Shown here: one piece after another, positions 18,463-27,214 of the stretch
How the letters are laid out: every line of letters starts with the position of its first letter
How positions within the stretch are numbered: the first letter of the stretch is position 1
Source: an uncultured Kordiimonas sp.
Lineage (GTDB): Bacteria > Pseudomonadota > Alphaproteobacteria > Sphingomonadales > Kordiimonadaceae
Length of the DNA: 64,000 bases
Reading direction: 5' to 3'
Assembly: GCA_947503575.1 (NCBI GenBank)
Contig: CANNDZ010000002.1
Coordinates: 310,001-374,000 of the forward strand
Notes under the pieces: generated by a model
What the model was told of the DNA's origin: nothing
Databases searched by the model: none
The model's input: the letters and a program-made list of their open reading frames with translations, nothing else
Program-made: the position numbers and the translations under genes

Positions 18463-18478
18463 TGGCATGGTCTTTGCT
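18463..18478 (+). promoter_or_regulatory. Sigma-54 (-24/-12) promoter
   Basis: TGGCATGGTCTTTGCT matches the RpoN consensus TGGCACG-N4-TTGCW at every position but one, with GG and GC exactly 10 bases apart as required. Transcription would begin near 18490, about 34 bases before the ATG of the MacB-type permease. The two upstream palindromic repeats support regulated sigma-54 use. Confidence 0.75.
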
Positions 18479-18523
18479 GTTTTCCCTATTAGCACCAAGG
18501 CAAGAAAAATAGCGAGGAACAAA

Positions 18524-20986
18524 ATGGGCAGCGAATTCATAAAATCAGCAATCCGCAACCTTCTGCGGCGCAAGCTTTTTGGCCTGATAAGCATCATCGG
18601 GTTAGGTGCAGGCATAGCAATCGCAACAATGATTGGCATTTTTCTTCGCTATGAAACCAGTTTCGATACCATGCATCCAAACCATGATCGTCTGTATCGT
18701 CTGAACTGGGTCAATGTCGGCACCGGGGCGCATTTCGCCACCTTCTTCAACCCGCTGTCACCACGAATAGCCGCAGCTGATGCAGACATAGAAGCCGTGA
18801 CCCGCATGGCACCAGGCGAAGAACTCATTACGATTAACGGCGAAAGCCAGTATGAGGTCGTCACCTTTGTCGATCCCAATTTTTTCAATGTCTTCAGTTT
18901 TCCCGCTATATCGGGCAACCCTGTCACGGCCGTTAAAAATGCCCGCAGTGCCATTATAACGCGGGCAGCCGCAGAAAAACTGTTTGGATCCACAGACGTT
19001 ATCGGCAAAACACTGACCCTGGACCGGACAGAAGATTTTACCGTGGGTGCCGTAGTTGAGAATAACCCGTCCAACAGTCATATAACGTCAAATATCTTCA
19101 TCAATATTGAACTGCTGCCAACCATTTGGGGATGGCCGGATATCTGGGAAAGCTGGGGGTCTGACCAGCTATACCATTATGTGCGCCTCGCGCCGGGTGC
19201 GGACCCGGCTGTCGTGAGCGACAGGGCGGTGAAGTTTATGGCGAATAATATTGATGAAAACGCTCGCGAATGGCTGCGTATCCCACTGCAACCTTTAACC
19301 GATATCCACTTCAATCCGGAACTGCAAAATGAGATATCGGTGCGGGACCCAATGACTGGGATTGTTAAAACTCAGCGCCGCACCTCTGATCTATATGTCT
19401 TCGCTATCGTCGGCATTCTAACGCTATCGATTGCGGCATTCAATTTTATGAACCTTCAAATTGTCCAAATTTCAAATCGCCTGCGCGAAGTAGGCGTGCG
19501 AAAAATATTGGGAGCGACACGGCGACAGATGAGCGCACAGTTCATGATTGAAACGGCATTAATGAGTTTACTTGCCCTTGTCATTAGCATGGTCATCACT
19601 GAAACAGCTTTGCCTTATTTTGGTGGCCTTGTCGGCGCTGATTTGCCATCTGGTCTTGCGCTCGGATCTGATGCCGCGATTGGTCTTGTTGCTGTGTTCC
19701 TGATTGTCACCTTTCTGGGCGGTGCCTACCCTGCCAGTATGGCAGCGCGCCTAATGCCGACCTTGGCGTTAAAGGGAGAGGTCGCGAAAAACGTTGGTCC
19801 CGCCAAAGTTCGCACAGGGCTTGTTCTGCTGCAGTTTTCGATGGCAACAGGCCTGATTATTGCCAGCGGCGTTGTAGGTAGCCAAATCAACTATGCCCTG
19901 TCAAAACCGCTTGGGTTTGATGCAGCAGGGATTGTAACATTAAAAGCATCCCGGTCGGCATCCCGTGACAAATACCCCGTTCTCAAAAGCGAACTGGAAC
20001 GGCATCCAGCAATTTTGAAAGTATCCACAGCCAACATCGTACCATCACAAGACCTATCAGATGGTTACAGTTTCGGTATTAATCCGGATGATCCGGAAGA
20101 ACAGCTTAGCACCCGCACTGTTACGATGGGATACAATGCCTTTGAAATGTTGAGCATGGACATTATCGCCGGTCGTGGGTTTAGTGAGGAATTCCCGGGC
20201 GACGAGGGCCCTTCTTTTGCGCCGGGTATCTTCAATGAGAGTTCGGGACTGGTGCTGAACGAAACAGCGGTTCGGCAAGCCGGATGGGGAAGCCCGGAAG
20301 ACGCAATCGGTAAAGTGATCGTTTCGTCATTCGAGAGAAACAATCAGCAGTATCGTTACGAGTTTACCGTTGTTGGAGTTGCACGAGACGCGCATTACCG
20401 GTCCGTCCGGTCACCCATTGCGCCCATTTCTTATATGTTAGCGCCGGTGTCCCGCCAGATGATTATAAAAATTGACAGGGAGCGGGAGGCCGAGGCCCTG
20501 GCAGCAATAGATGCTGCCTGGTCCGCAAGCTTTCCAGAAACACCAATAAGACGGGCTATTCTGGCCGATGAGTATGCCACTTTTTATGCCAGCGAAAACC
20601 AAACCTTCAGTCTGATCATCGGGTTTGCCGGTATTGCCGTCGTGATCGCCTGCCTTGGACTGTATGGCCTGACCGCGTATCTGGTGGAACGCCGGGTGAA
20701 AGAGGTGGGCATCCGCAAGGTGTTGGGGGCCACGGTTACCCAGCTTGTTACGCTATTGTCATGGGATTACACAAAGTCTGTGATCATCGCCACATTAGTG
20801 GCTTGGCCAGTTGTCTGGTGGTTCATGGGGGACTGGCTTGCGGGTTTTGCGTATCGTGCTGACCTGAACGTGTCCCTGTTTATGGTCGCAAGCTTGACCA
20901 TCCTGTCCTTGGCGGCACTCACCACAAGCCTTCGCACACTCGCGGCGGCGCGGGCCAACCCTATTCATGCTTTGCGCACCGAATAA
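18524..20986 (+). CDS. MacB/FtsX-family ABC transporter permease
   Basis: The ATG at 18524 has AGGAAC about 6 bases upstream and gives an 820-aa protein; the longer frame would begin inside the promoter. It has the doubled layout of large FtsX/MacB-type permeases. There is an N-terminal helix (about 17-40), a MacB-type periplasmic domain, three helices (about 290-410), then a fourth helix (about 430), a second periplasmic domain and three C-terminal helices (about 695-810). The coupling motif is present twice (REVGVRKILGATRRQM and KEVGIRKVLGATVTQL). These act as mechanotransmission permeases with an ABC ATPase and often an HlyD-like adaptor, neither of which is adjacent. Regulation by sigma-54 is indicated upstream. 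Confidence 0.9.
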   Translation: MGSEFIKSAIRNLLRRKLFGLISIIGLGAGIAIATMIGIFLRYETSFDTMHPNHDRLYRLNWVNVGTGAHFATFFNPLSPRIAAADADIEAVTRMAPGEELITINGESQYEVVTFVDPNFFNVFSFPAISGNPVTAVKNARSAIITRAAAEKLFGSTDVIGKTLTLDRTEDFTVGAVVENNPSNSHITSNIFINIELLPTIWGWPDIWESWGSDQLYHYVRLAPGADPAVVSDRAVKFMANNIDENAREWLRIPLQPLTDIHFNPELQNEISVRDPMTGIVKTQRRTSDLYVFAIVGILTLSIAAFNFMNLQIVQISNRLREVGVRKILGATRRQMSAQFMIETALMSLLALVISMVITETALPYFGGLVGADLPSGLALGSDAAIGLVAVFLIVTFLGGAYPASMAARLMPTLALKGEVAKNVGPAKVRTGLVLLQFSMATGLIIASGVVGSQINYALSKPLGFDAAGIVTLKASRSASRDKYPVLKSELERHPAILKVSTANIVPSQDLSDGYSFGINPDDPEEQLSTRTVTMGYNAFEMLSMDIIAGRGFSEEFPGDEGPSFAPGIFNESSGLVLNETAVRQAGWGSPEDAIGKVIVSSFERNNQQYRYEFTVVGVARDAHYRSVRSPIAPISYMLAPVSRQMIIKIDREREAEALAAIDAAWSASFPETPIRRAILADEYATFYASENQTFSLIIGFAGIAVVIACLGLYGLTAYLVERRVKEVGIRKVLGATVTQLVTLLSWDYTKSVIIATLVAWPVVWWFMGDWLAGFAYRADLNVSLFMVASLTILSLAALTTSLRTLAAARANPIHALRTE

Positions 20987-21107
20987 CGAGGGCAGACAGG
21001 CGTTCGTAACCGCCCGATCCGGTCCCTGATCGGATCCGGGCAACAATGGCCCAAACTATTTGGTTTGAGAGAAATTCCGTGTAGTCTCACTGCTAGTCAG
21101 GGAGGCA

Positions 21108-22550
21108 ATGACGCGCATGAATCTTGATCATTTTTATATTGATGGTACCTGGCACCTGGCAAGTACAGGCAGGCAGCACGATATCCTGAACCCCGCCACA
21201 CGGGAGACAATGGGTACTGTCGCCCTGGGTGAAAAGGCAGACGTAGATGCCGCAGTTTCGGCCGCCAAACAGGCTTTTGAAACATACAAGAAAACAAGTG
21301 TGGTAGAACGCCTGGCTTTATTACACCGGATTCTGGACGGCTACCGCGCCCGGTATGATGATTTTGTTGTTGCCATTACCCAGGAAATGGGTGCGCCCAT
21401 TTCGCTGTCACGCGATGCACAGGCTTACTGCGGAATTGACCATTTGGAAGCCACGATCAGAGCTCTTGAAAACTTTGACATCACAGAAAGCAAAGATGGC
21501 TATGCCCTGCGCCATGAACCGATCGGCGTTTGTGTCCTGATTACACCGTGGAATTGGCCGATCAATCAGATTGTTTGCAAGGTTGCCCCCGCGCTTGCAG
21601 CGGGCTGCACCATGGTATTGAAACCAAGCGAATATGCGGCCTTGAGTGCGCAGCTTTTTGCAGAAGTAATGCACGATGCAGGCACACCCAAAGGGGTGTT
21701 TAACATGGTGTTTGGCGATGGACTGAGTGTGGGCGCGCCGCTCGCCAGCCACCCGGATGTGGACATGGTGTCTTTCACAGGGTCCACAGCAGCCGGTGTT
21801 GCGGTTGCGCGAGGTGCCGCCCCAACAGTTAAGCGCGTGAGCCAGGAACTGGGCGGCAAATCACCGATACTGGTAGCAGCAGACGTGGACCTGGAAACGG
21901 TCATTCCGGAATGCGTTTGGCTGTGCATGGAAAATACTGGTCAGTCTTGTAATGCCGGCACGCGCTTGATTGTCCCTGCGCACTTGCACGACCAGATTGT
22001 TGATCTGGCCAAGGCGGCGGCGGCAAGCTACACGGTTGGTGATCCGATGAACGAAGATACCGACATTGGACCGCTTGCCAACATCCGCCAGTTTGAAAAA
22101 GTGAGTGATCTGCTGGCAGAAGCGGATCGCCATGGACTGACGCCGGTCACGGGGGGACTCGCTGCAATTGACAACACTCAGGCGGGTTTTTTTGTGCCGC
22201 CGACTGTATTTGCCGGGCTGAAAAACCAGCAATTGATTGCGCGCGAAGAAGTGTTTGGGCCGGTTCTGGCAATTTTGCCGTTTGAAACGCCCGAGGAAGG
22301 CCTGCAGATTGCAAACGATACGCCTTATGGCCTGTCTGCTTACATATATGCTCAGGATCAAAACCTGGCAGCGCACTGGGCAAGCGAAGTGCGGGCCGGT
22401 ATGGTGCATATCAACGGTGCCCCTTTGGTATCTGATGCGCCGTTTGGTGGCTACAAACAGTCTGGCAATGGCCGCGAATGGGGCGCGCACGGCCTGCATG
22501 AATTTCTGGAAGTAAAAGCCATCATGGCACAAAACGAAGAAGAAAACTGA
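21108..22550 (+). CDS. NAD-dependent aldehyde dehydrogenase
   Basis: The 480-aa product is a full-length ALDH-superfamily enzyme. It has the oxyanion Asn in TPWNWP, the NAD-binding KPSEYA and FTGSTAAG motifs, the general base Glu in QELGGKS, and the catalytic Cys in NTGQSCNAGTR. Both ATGs at 21108 and 21117 are possible; GGAGG at 21101-21105 is better spaced for the second. It is first in a three-gene operon with a ureohydrolase and a FAD amine oxidase. An omega-amino- or guanidino-aldehyde is therefore the likely substrate (inference from context). Confidence 0.92.
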   Translation: MTRMNLDHFYIDGTWHLASTGRQHDILNPATRETMGTVALGEKADVDAAVSAAKQAFETYKKTSVVERLALLHRILDGYRARYDDFVVAITQEMGAPISLSRDAQAYCGIDHLEATIRALENFDITESKDGYALRHEPIGVCVLITPWNWPINQIVCKVAPALAAGCTMVLKPSEYAALSAQLFAEVMHDAGTPKGVFNMVFGDGLSVGAPLASHPDVDMVSFTGSTAAGVAVARGAAPTVKRVSQELGGKSPILVAADVDLETVIPECVWLCMENTGQSCNAGTRLIVPAHLHDQIVDLAKAAAASYTVGDPMNEDTDIGPLANIRQFEKVSDLLAEADRHGLTPVTGGLAAIDNTQAGFFVPPTVFAGLKNQQLIAREEVFGPVLAILPFETPEEGLQIANDTPYGLSAYIYAQDQNLAAHWASEVRAGMVHINGAPLVSDAPFGGYKQSGNGREWGAHGLHEFLEVKAIMAQNEEEN

Positions 22551-23587
22551 TGGATCAGGACAAGCTGAAAAAACTTCGGGAACAGTATCTGGATGTGGAC
22601 GTCAACGACCACAAGACGGAAAAATTCCAGTCGGTGGCGCAAAAAATCATGGGAAGCAAACGCGATCCGTCCCGCCCAAAGCCTTACAGCGGTATTTCAA
22701 CCTTTCTGGACCTGCCTGCGGCGGAAGATTTCAGCGGGCTTGATGTGGCTGCAATTGGGGTGCCGATGGACTTGGCCGTATCAAACAGGGCGGGTGCGCG
22801 CCTTGGACCGCGCGCTGTGCGGGCCATTGAACGCATTGGCCCTTACAATCACCTGACCGGGATTGTGCCCAAAGCGGAATGCAACGCAGCCGACGTAGGT
22901 GATGTGCCGTTTCGCACCCGCTACAGCCTGGAAGACAGTATTGAGGACATTGAAGACTATTATAAACGTGTAAAAGCAGCAGGTGTGCTGCCTTTGTCGG
23001 TTGGTGGTGACCATTCCATCACCCACCCGATTTTGCGCGCGCTCGGGGCAGATGAGCCCGTTGCCATGGTTCATATTGATGCGCACTGCGACACCGGCGG
23101 CACATATGATGGCTGTAAATTTCATCATGGTGGCCCCTTCCGGCTGGCGGTACTGGACGGTGTTCTGGACCCGGAAAAAACCATTCAAATCGGTATTCGC
23201 GGGGCCAGCGAAGCCATCTGGGAATTTAGTTACACGTCCGGCATGACGGTTGTGCACATCGAGGATGTCATGGAATTGGGCATTCCAGCCCTGATACAAA
23301 AAACCCGTGACCTGATCGGCGATACGCCCGTGTATGTGTCTGTTGATGTAGATGGGTTTGACCCGGCATACGCCCCCGGCACCGGCACCCCTGAGGCGGG
23401 CGGCATGACTCCACGCGAGGGATTTCAGCTCTTGCGCGGGCTGACCGGCATGAATGTGATTGGCGCTGATGTGGTTGAGGTCGCGCCCATGTATGACCCT
23501 ACCAGCAATACGGCGCAGTTGGGTGCCCAGCTGTTGTTTGAAGAATTTTGTCTTCTGGCGGATGCACACAAAAACCGTCAGCGATAG
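22550..23587 (+). CDS. Agmatinase/guanidinobutyrase-type ureohydrolase
   Basis: The 345-aa product is an arginase-fold Mn2+ enzyme with the three family signatures: GGDHSITHPIL, HIDAHCDTG and SVDVDGFDPAYAPGTGTPEAGG. The metal ligands (His, the D-A-H-x-D pair, and D-x-D) are all present. It splits urea from a guanidino compound. Length and N-terminal extension fit agmatinase or 4-guanidinobutyrase, which cannot be separated by eye. Its ATG overlaps the dehydrogenase stop (TGATG), so translation is coupled. Confidence 0.9.
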   Translation: MDQDKLKKLREQYLDVDVNDHKTEKFQSVAQKIMGSKRDPSRPKPYSGISTFLDLPAAEDFSGLDVAAIGVPMDLAVSNRAGARLGPRAVRAIERIGPYNHLTGIVPKAECNAADVGDVPFRTRYSLEDSIEDIEDYYKRVKAAGVLPLSVGGDHSITHPILRALGADEPVAMVHIDAHCDTGGTYDGCKFHHGGPFRLAVLDGVLDPEKTIQIGIRGASEAIWEFSYTSGMTVVHIEDVMELGIPALIQKTRDLIGDTPVYVSVDVDGFDPAYAPGTGTPEAGGMTPREGFQLLRGLTGMNVIGADVVEVAPMYDPTSNTAQLGAQLLFEEFCLLADAHKNRQR

Positions 23588-23599
23588 GAGATAACCTGC

Positions 23600-24997
23600 G
23601 TGAAATTGGCCCAAAATGCGCTTCGGTCGGCGAAGTTTACGTCCTATTGGATTGATAATGACGCCAGGCCAGAAGCAGAAGCCGCGCTGAACGGTGACAC
23701 GACCTGCGACTTGTTGATCGTGGGCGGTGGTTTTTGTGGCCTGTGGGCTGCCCTGCAAGCCAAAGAGGCGGACCCCGGTCGCGACGTTAGTTTAATTGAA
23801 GCTAAAGAAGTGGCGAACGGCGCAAGCGGTCGTCCGGCAGCCATTCTGTCGACATCGGTGATGCATGGTATCGATAACACCGAGCGTATGTTTCCTGGCG
23901 AAGTTGCCACTCTTGAGCAACTAGGCATGGAAAATATGGACGGCTTTGAAGCCACAGTTACAAAATACAAAATTGAGTGTGACTTGGAATGGGGCGGCGA
24001 GCTGACCGTCGCGGTCGGCGAAAGCGAACTGCCGCAACTTGAACATGAACACGCCCTGTTCACCAAATATGGCCACGAGGCGCAGTTGCTGAACCGAAAC
24101 GAAGTGCAGGCAGAAATTACATCACCCCTCTTTAGTGGCGGACTGATGATAAAGAAGCAAAGCGGCACGGTGCATCCTGGCAAACTGGCGTGGGGGTTGA
24201 AGCGCACCATTCTGGAATTAGGAGTTAAAGTTTACGAAAACACTCCTCTGCTCGACACAAGAAAAACCGAAGCGGGCGTTGTTGTGAAAACGCCAAATGG
24301 TTCGGTAACCGCGCGCAAAGTGCTGCTGGCAACCAACGCATTTGCGGCGGGCCACAAAAAAATCAAGAGGCGGGTGGTTGCGATCAGGGACCGTATCGTT
24401 GTCACAGAGCCTCTTTCAGACGAACAATTGGCCCGCATTGGGTGGAAAAGCCGATGCGGCATCTACGATACGCGAACGCAGCTCAACTACATGCGGCTAA
24501 CGGCAGACAACCGCATCCTGTTTGGCGGCAGGCTGGGCTATTATTATGGCAACGAAACTGACCCGGAAGCCGATAAAAAGGCCGACCCTTTTGTGCCACT
24601 GGTGGAAAATTTTTTCAAAACCTTCCCGCAACTGGAAGACATAAAAATAGACTATGCCTGGTCAGGGCCCATTGGCCTGACCACGCGGATGGCGGTGCAT
24701 TACCAAAGCTATCATGACGGTAACATGGTTTTTGCAGGCGGCTATTCAGGCTTCGGTGTCACGGCCTCGCGGTTCGGCGCACGGGTGGGGCTCGATATAC
24801 TGGATGATAAAAACACGCCCGAACGTCAGCTTACTTTTGCAAAAACCTTGCCCGGTTATGTGCCGGGCGAACCTCTGCGCTGGCTGGGTTTCAAAATCAC
24901 CATGTATGCACTGGATACGCTGGATGCCAAGGGTGGTTGGCGCAAACTATGGGTCAGGATGGTTGAAAAAATGGGCTTCCCCATAACCATGCATTAA
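23600..24997 (+). CDS. FAD-dependent amine oxidase (DAO family, PuuB-like)
   Basis: The start is GTG at 23600 with AGGAGA upstream; the product is 465 aa. It has the FAD-binding dinucleotide fold LLIVGGGFCGLWAALQAKE near residue 35, an EAKEVANGASGRPA block, and the C-terminal YAWSGPIGLTTRMAVHY and FAGGYSGFGVTASR segments. These are typical of gamma-glutamylputrescine oxidase PuuB and related amine oxidases. It would oxidise a primary or secondary amine to an aldehyde, releasing H2O2. It is last in the operon; the aldehyde dehydrogenase and ureohydrolase upstream would handle the products. Confidence 0.88.
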   Translation: MKLAQNALRSAKFTSYWIDNDARPEAEAALNGDTTCDLLIVGGGFCGLWAALQAKEADPGRDVSLIEAKEVANGASGRPAAILSTSVMHGIDNTERMFPGEVATLEQLGMENMDGFEATVTKYKIECDLEWGGELTVAVGESELPQLEHEHALFTKYGHEAQLLNRNEVQAEITSPLFSGGLMIKKQSGTVHPGKLAWGLKRTILELGVKVYENTPLLDTRKTEAGVVVKTPNGSVTARKVLLATNAFAAGHKKIKRRVVAIRDRIVVTEPLSDEQLARIGWKSRCGIYDTRTQLNYMRLTADNRILFGGRLGYYYGNETDPEADKKADPFVPLVENFFKTFPQLEDIKIDYAWSGPIGLTTRMAVHYQSYHDGNMVFAGGYSGFGVTASRFGARVGLDILDDKNTPERQLTFAKTLPGYVPGEPLRWLGFKITMYALDTLDAKGGWRKLWVRMVEKMGFPITMH

Positions 24998-25194
24998 GAC
25001 GGAATGCGTGACGGCAACACTCAGGAAACGTCGGGTTTAAGAACAGCGCCCTACCTGCTACTGCCTGTTTTTTGATTGCTCGGACCGGTGAGCAACTGCA
25101 ACGCTGACCGCAAGAATAGCCGCATTGCATTAGGCACACAGGTTTATGACAAATGTTGGAATGGCTTTAGAACAATCAGCGCAGGTAAACCACT

Positions 25195-26148
25195 CTAGTT
25201 TATTGCGAGAAATGTTCCCTCATTTTCAAGCGCGACCTGTCGCATAAGTTTTGCAAAGTTTCGCACGGTCGGCCCATCAATCGTTCGGAAACCAATACCA
25301 TGGATGCGAACCTTTTTACCGCCCTTGGCATCTTTGCTGTTTATCCTGCGGATACTTTCCAGCACGGGTTCCGTGTAGGGACCACTAAATTCATCACCAA
25401 GAACATAGATACTGATAGTACGTGATGGATCATAAAAGTCGTTGATTGCCCGGCGCAGGCCTTCGACCGGGCTACTGTTGGAATAAGGTGACCAGCTTCC
25501 CAACTGGCTTTGGATCATTCGCCGGGACGCCTCACCGTCCGGCAACCAGCGTTTTCCGCGTTCAGCAAACATATATTGCCCCATGTCATTCATGACCTGA
25601 ATGCCTTTAACCTTGGGGTGTATGTTTAAAATACTGGCGACTTCGGCCCGGACACGGCTCCAAATCTGCTGCATCGAACCAGAGGTATCGATCACGAATA
25701 TGACATAGTCGCTATCTACAGGAATACCGCCAACCTCTTCACGAGTAGTCGGCGAGATACGCTTTAGCCGGGTATCAAGCGTCATACGGGCTGCCGCAAT
25801 TTTATCAGATGCAGTGTTTAGCATACTAAGCGTATCACGCGCTGTATCTGTGGACCGCTGTATGGCGGTAAGTTCAGCTTGCTTTTCGGTGACCTGACGG
25901 ACACTGGCATCAAGAGCTTTTGCGAGCGCTTCCTGTTGCTGAAGTTTTGTATCCCGTTCGCTATTCAGGGCAAAATAAGCCTGTTTGAGTTCACGTACTG
26001 CACCCGCAGTTTCTGTTGGCTCTTCAGGGGCTCCGCCTGTTCGGCTGATAACCAGCAGCAAAAGAATAGCCCCGAAACCACAACAGATAACGTCAAGGAA
26101 GGAAAATCCAAATATCTCGATGGGTGCTCTGCTGCGGCGTCTGCTCAT
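25195..26148 (-). CDS. vWA-domain protein with ExbD/MotB-like N-terminal helix (copy 2)
   Basis: I take the ATG at 26148, which overlaps the previous stop as ATGA and has GGAG 9 bases upstream; 317 aa. A basic N-terminus leads into one membrane helix (about 15-35) with the motif FLDVICCGFGA and Asp19 at its start. A coiled coil follows (about 50-125), then a von Willebrand A domain whose metal site D154-x-S156-x-S158 (FVIDTSGSM) is intact; the threonine loop is replaced by NSSPVEG. The vWA domain would lie in the periplasm. It is last in the eight-gene operon and paralogous to the preceding gene. Pairing with the ExbB-like protein is inferred. Confidence 0.85.
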   Translation of the reverse strand: MSRRRSRAPIEIFGFSFLDVICCGFGAILLLLVISRTGGAPEEPTETAGAVRELKQAYFALNSERDTKLQQQEALAKALDASVRQVTEKQAELTAIQRSTDTARDTLSMLNTASDKIAAARMTLDTRLKRISPTTREEVGGIPVDSDYVIFVIDTSGSMQQIWSRVRAEVASILNIHPKVKGIQVMNDMGQYMFAERGKRWLPDGEASRRMIQSQLGSWSPYSNSSPVEGLRRAINDFYDPSRTISIYVLGDEFSGPYTEPVLESIRRINSKDAKGGKKVRIHGIGFRTIDGPTVRNFAKLMRQVALENEGTFLAIN

Positions 26149-27197
26149 GGCCATTTCTCCGCCGGGCTAAGCATTCGGCCACCAGTGGCATGTGCAAGCT
26201 GCCAAAAGGCAAAAGCGGCATCCGGGTCGCCCTCAAGCGGCAGCAGGATGACATTCATCCGTGCCTCCACGCGCACAGATTTGACCGCTTCGTTGAACAG
26301 GTCCAATCGTTCCTTGCCTGACACTGTCGCCCTGCGCGCAGCACGGCGTCCCATAGTTGGCAACCCATCAGTGATCAGATAAACCGCATCCGGCGCAGGC
26401 GATAGTTGGTTCAACGCACCAAACGCCCTGTATAGGTTTGTGCCGCCATTCGGGGCCTCACCCAGGGTTTTTTCCAAAGCATCCGTAATTTGCGCAGTAT
26501 CAGAAACGCTGAGCCAGCGGTTTTCCGGGATGGTTTGCGCTGTTTCTGAGAAAGACACAAAGCGCACCATGCTGTTTTCGGGCAGCTTGTTCACCAGCCA
26601 TCGGGCAATCTTTTGCGTCCTCTGCCATTTTGGTGCATCGCTTGCTGTCTCGCCGCCAATGGCACGCCGACGGACAATGTTAACAATCTTCTGGTCCAGC
26701 ATACTTGCCGAGTGGTCCACCATAATGACAATCCGGCGACCTTCCACCGATAGTCCGGTCAGGAATTGCTGTGAACTTTGACCTGCGATCTGGATTGCGC
26801 TGTCTTGTTCCGCTTTGACGACGGTTGCTTCCATCGCAGACAAGGCTTTTTTAGCCTCTTCAATCCGGCCTGATACGGCTGCGGTGGCTTCTTGTACCGC
26901 CTGTGCCTCGCCCAAGACGCGCTCAATGGATGCATTCAGGCTGGAAATACGCGTTTTTTGTTCATCTGCCTGCGACTGCATGGCGCTGATAGTTTCATCA
27001 ATGCTGACGATTTCGGCTTGCCGCGCGGTAATATCCGCTTCAAGGCGCGCAACTTCACTATCGTTGGACAGACTTTGCGCAGCACCATGTTTGATGATCA
27101 AAAACAGGAGAACAGCCGCCCCGAATCCACAGGACATGACATCCAAAAATGCCAAGTTGAAAGCCGAATTGCGTCGATTTTTACGGCCGGATGCCAT
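26145..27197 (-). CDS. vWA-domain protein with ExbD/MotB-like N-terminal helix (copy 1)
   Basis: The 350-aa product has the same plan as the next gene. A basic start is followed by a helix with FLDVMSCGFGAAVLL and Asp19 (about 14-36), a long coiled coil (about 48-130), and a vWA domain with metal site D161-x-S163-x-S165 (MVDHSASM), a T-containing loop (NGGTNLYRAF) and a third ligand in ITDGLPTMG. All MIDAS elements are present, so Mg2+-dependent ligand binding is plausible. The Asp in the N-terminal helix matches in position the proton-carrying Asp of ExbD, TolR and MotB. It begins 17 bases after the ExbB-like gene. Confidence 0.88.
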   Translation of the reverse strand: MASGRKNRRNSAFNLAFLDVMSCGFGAAVLLFLIIKHGAAQSLSNDSEVARLEADITARQAEIVSIDETISAMQSQADEQKTRISSLNASIERVLGEAQAVQEATAAVSGRIEEAKKALSAMEATVVKAEQDSAIQIAGQSSQQFLTGLSVEGRRIVIMVDHSASMLDQKIVNIVRRRAIGGETASDAPKWQRTQKIARWLVNKLPENSMVRFVSFSETAQTIPENRWLSVSDTAQITDALEKTLGEAPNGGTNLYRAFGALNQLSPAPDAVYLITDGLPTMGRRAARRATVSGKERLDLFNEAVKSVRVEARMNVILLPLEGDPDAAFAFWQLAHATGGRMLSPAEKWP

Positions 27198-27214
27198 GCT
27201 CGCTCACCCTGCGC

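Noticed and set aside
22781-23758. A 325-codon open frame antisense to the ureohydrolase gene
   Set aside because: Its translation is rich in His, Arg, Gln and Cys with no recognisable motif, as expected of the complementary strand of a GC-biased gene, while the plus-strand frame has all arginase-fold signatures.
25072-25097. Inverted repeat TTGCTC...GAGCAA between the amine-oxidase gene and the eight-gene operon, considered as a terminator
   Set aside because: The stem is only 6 bp and there is no T run after it.
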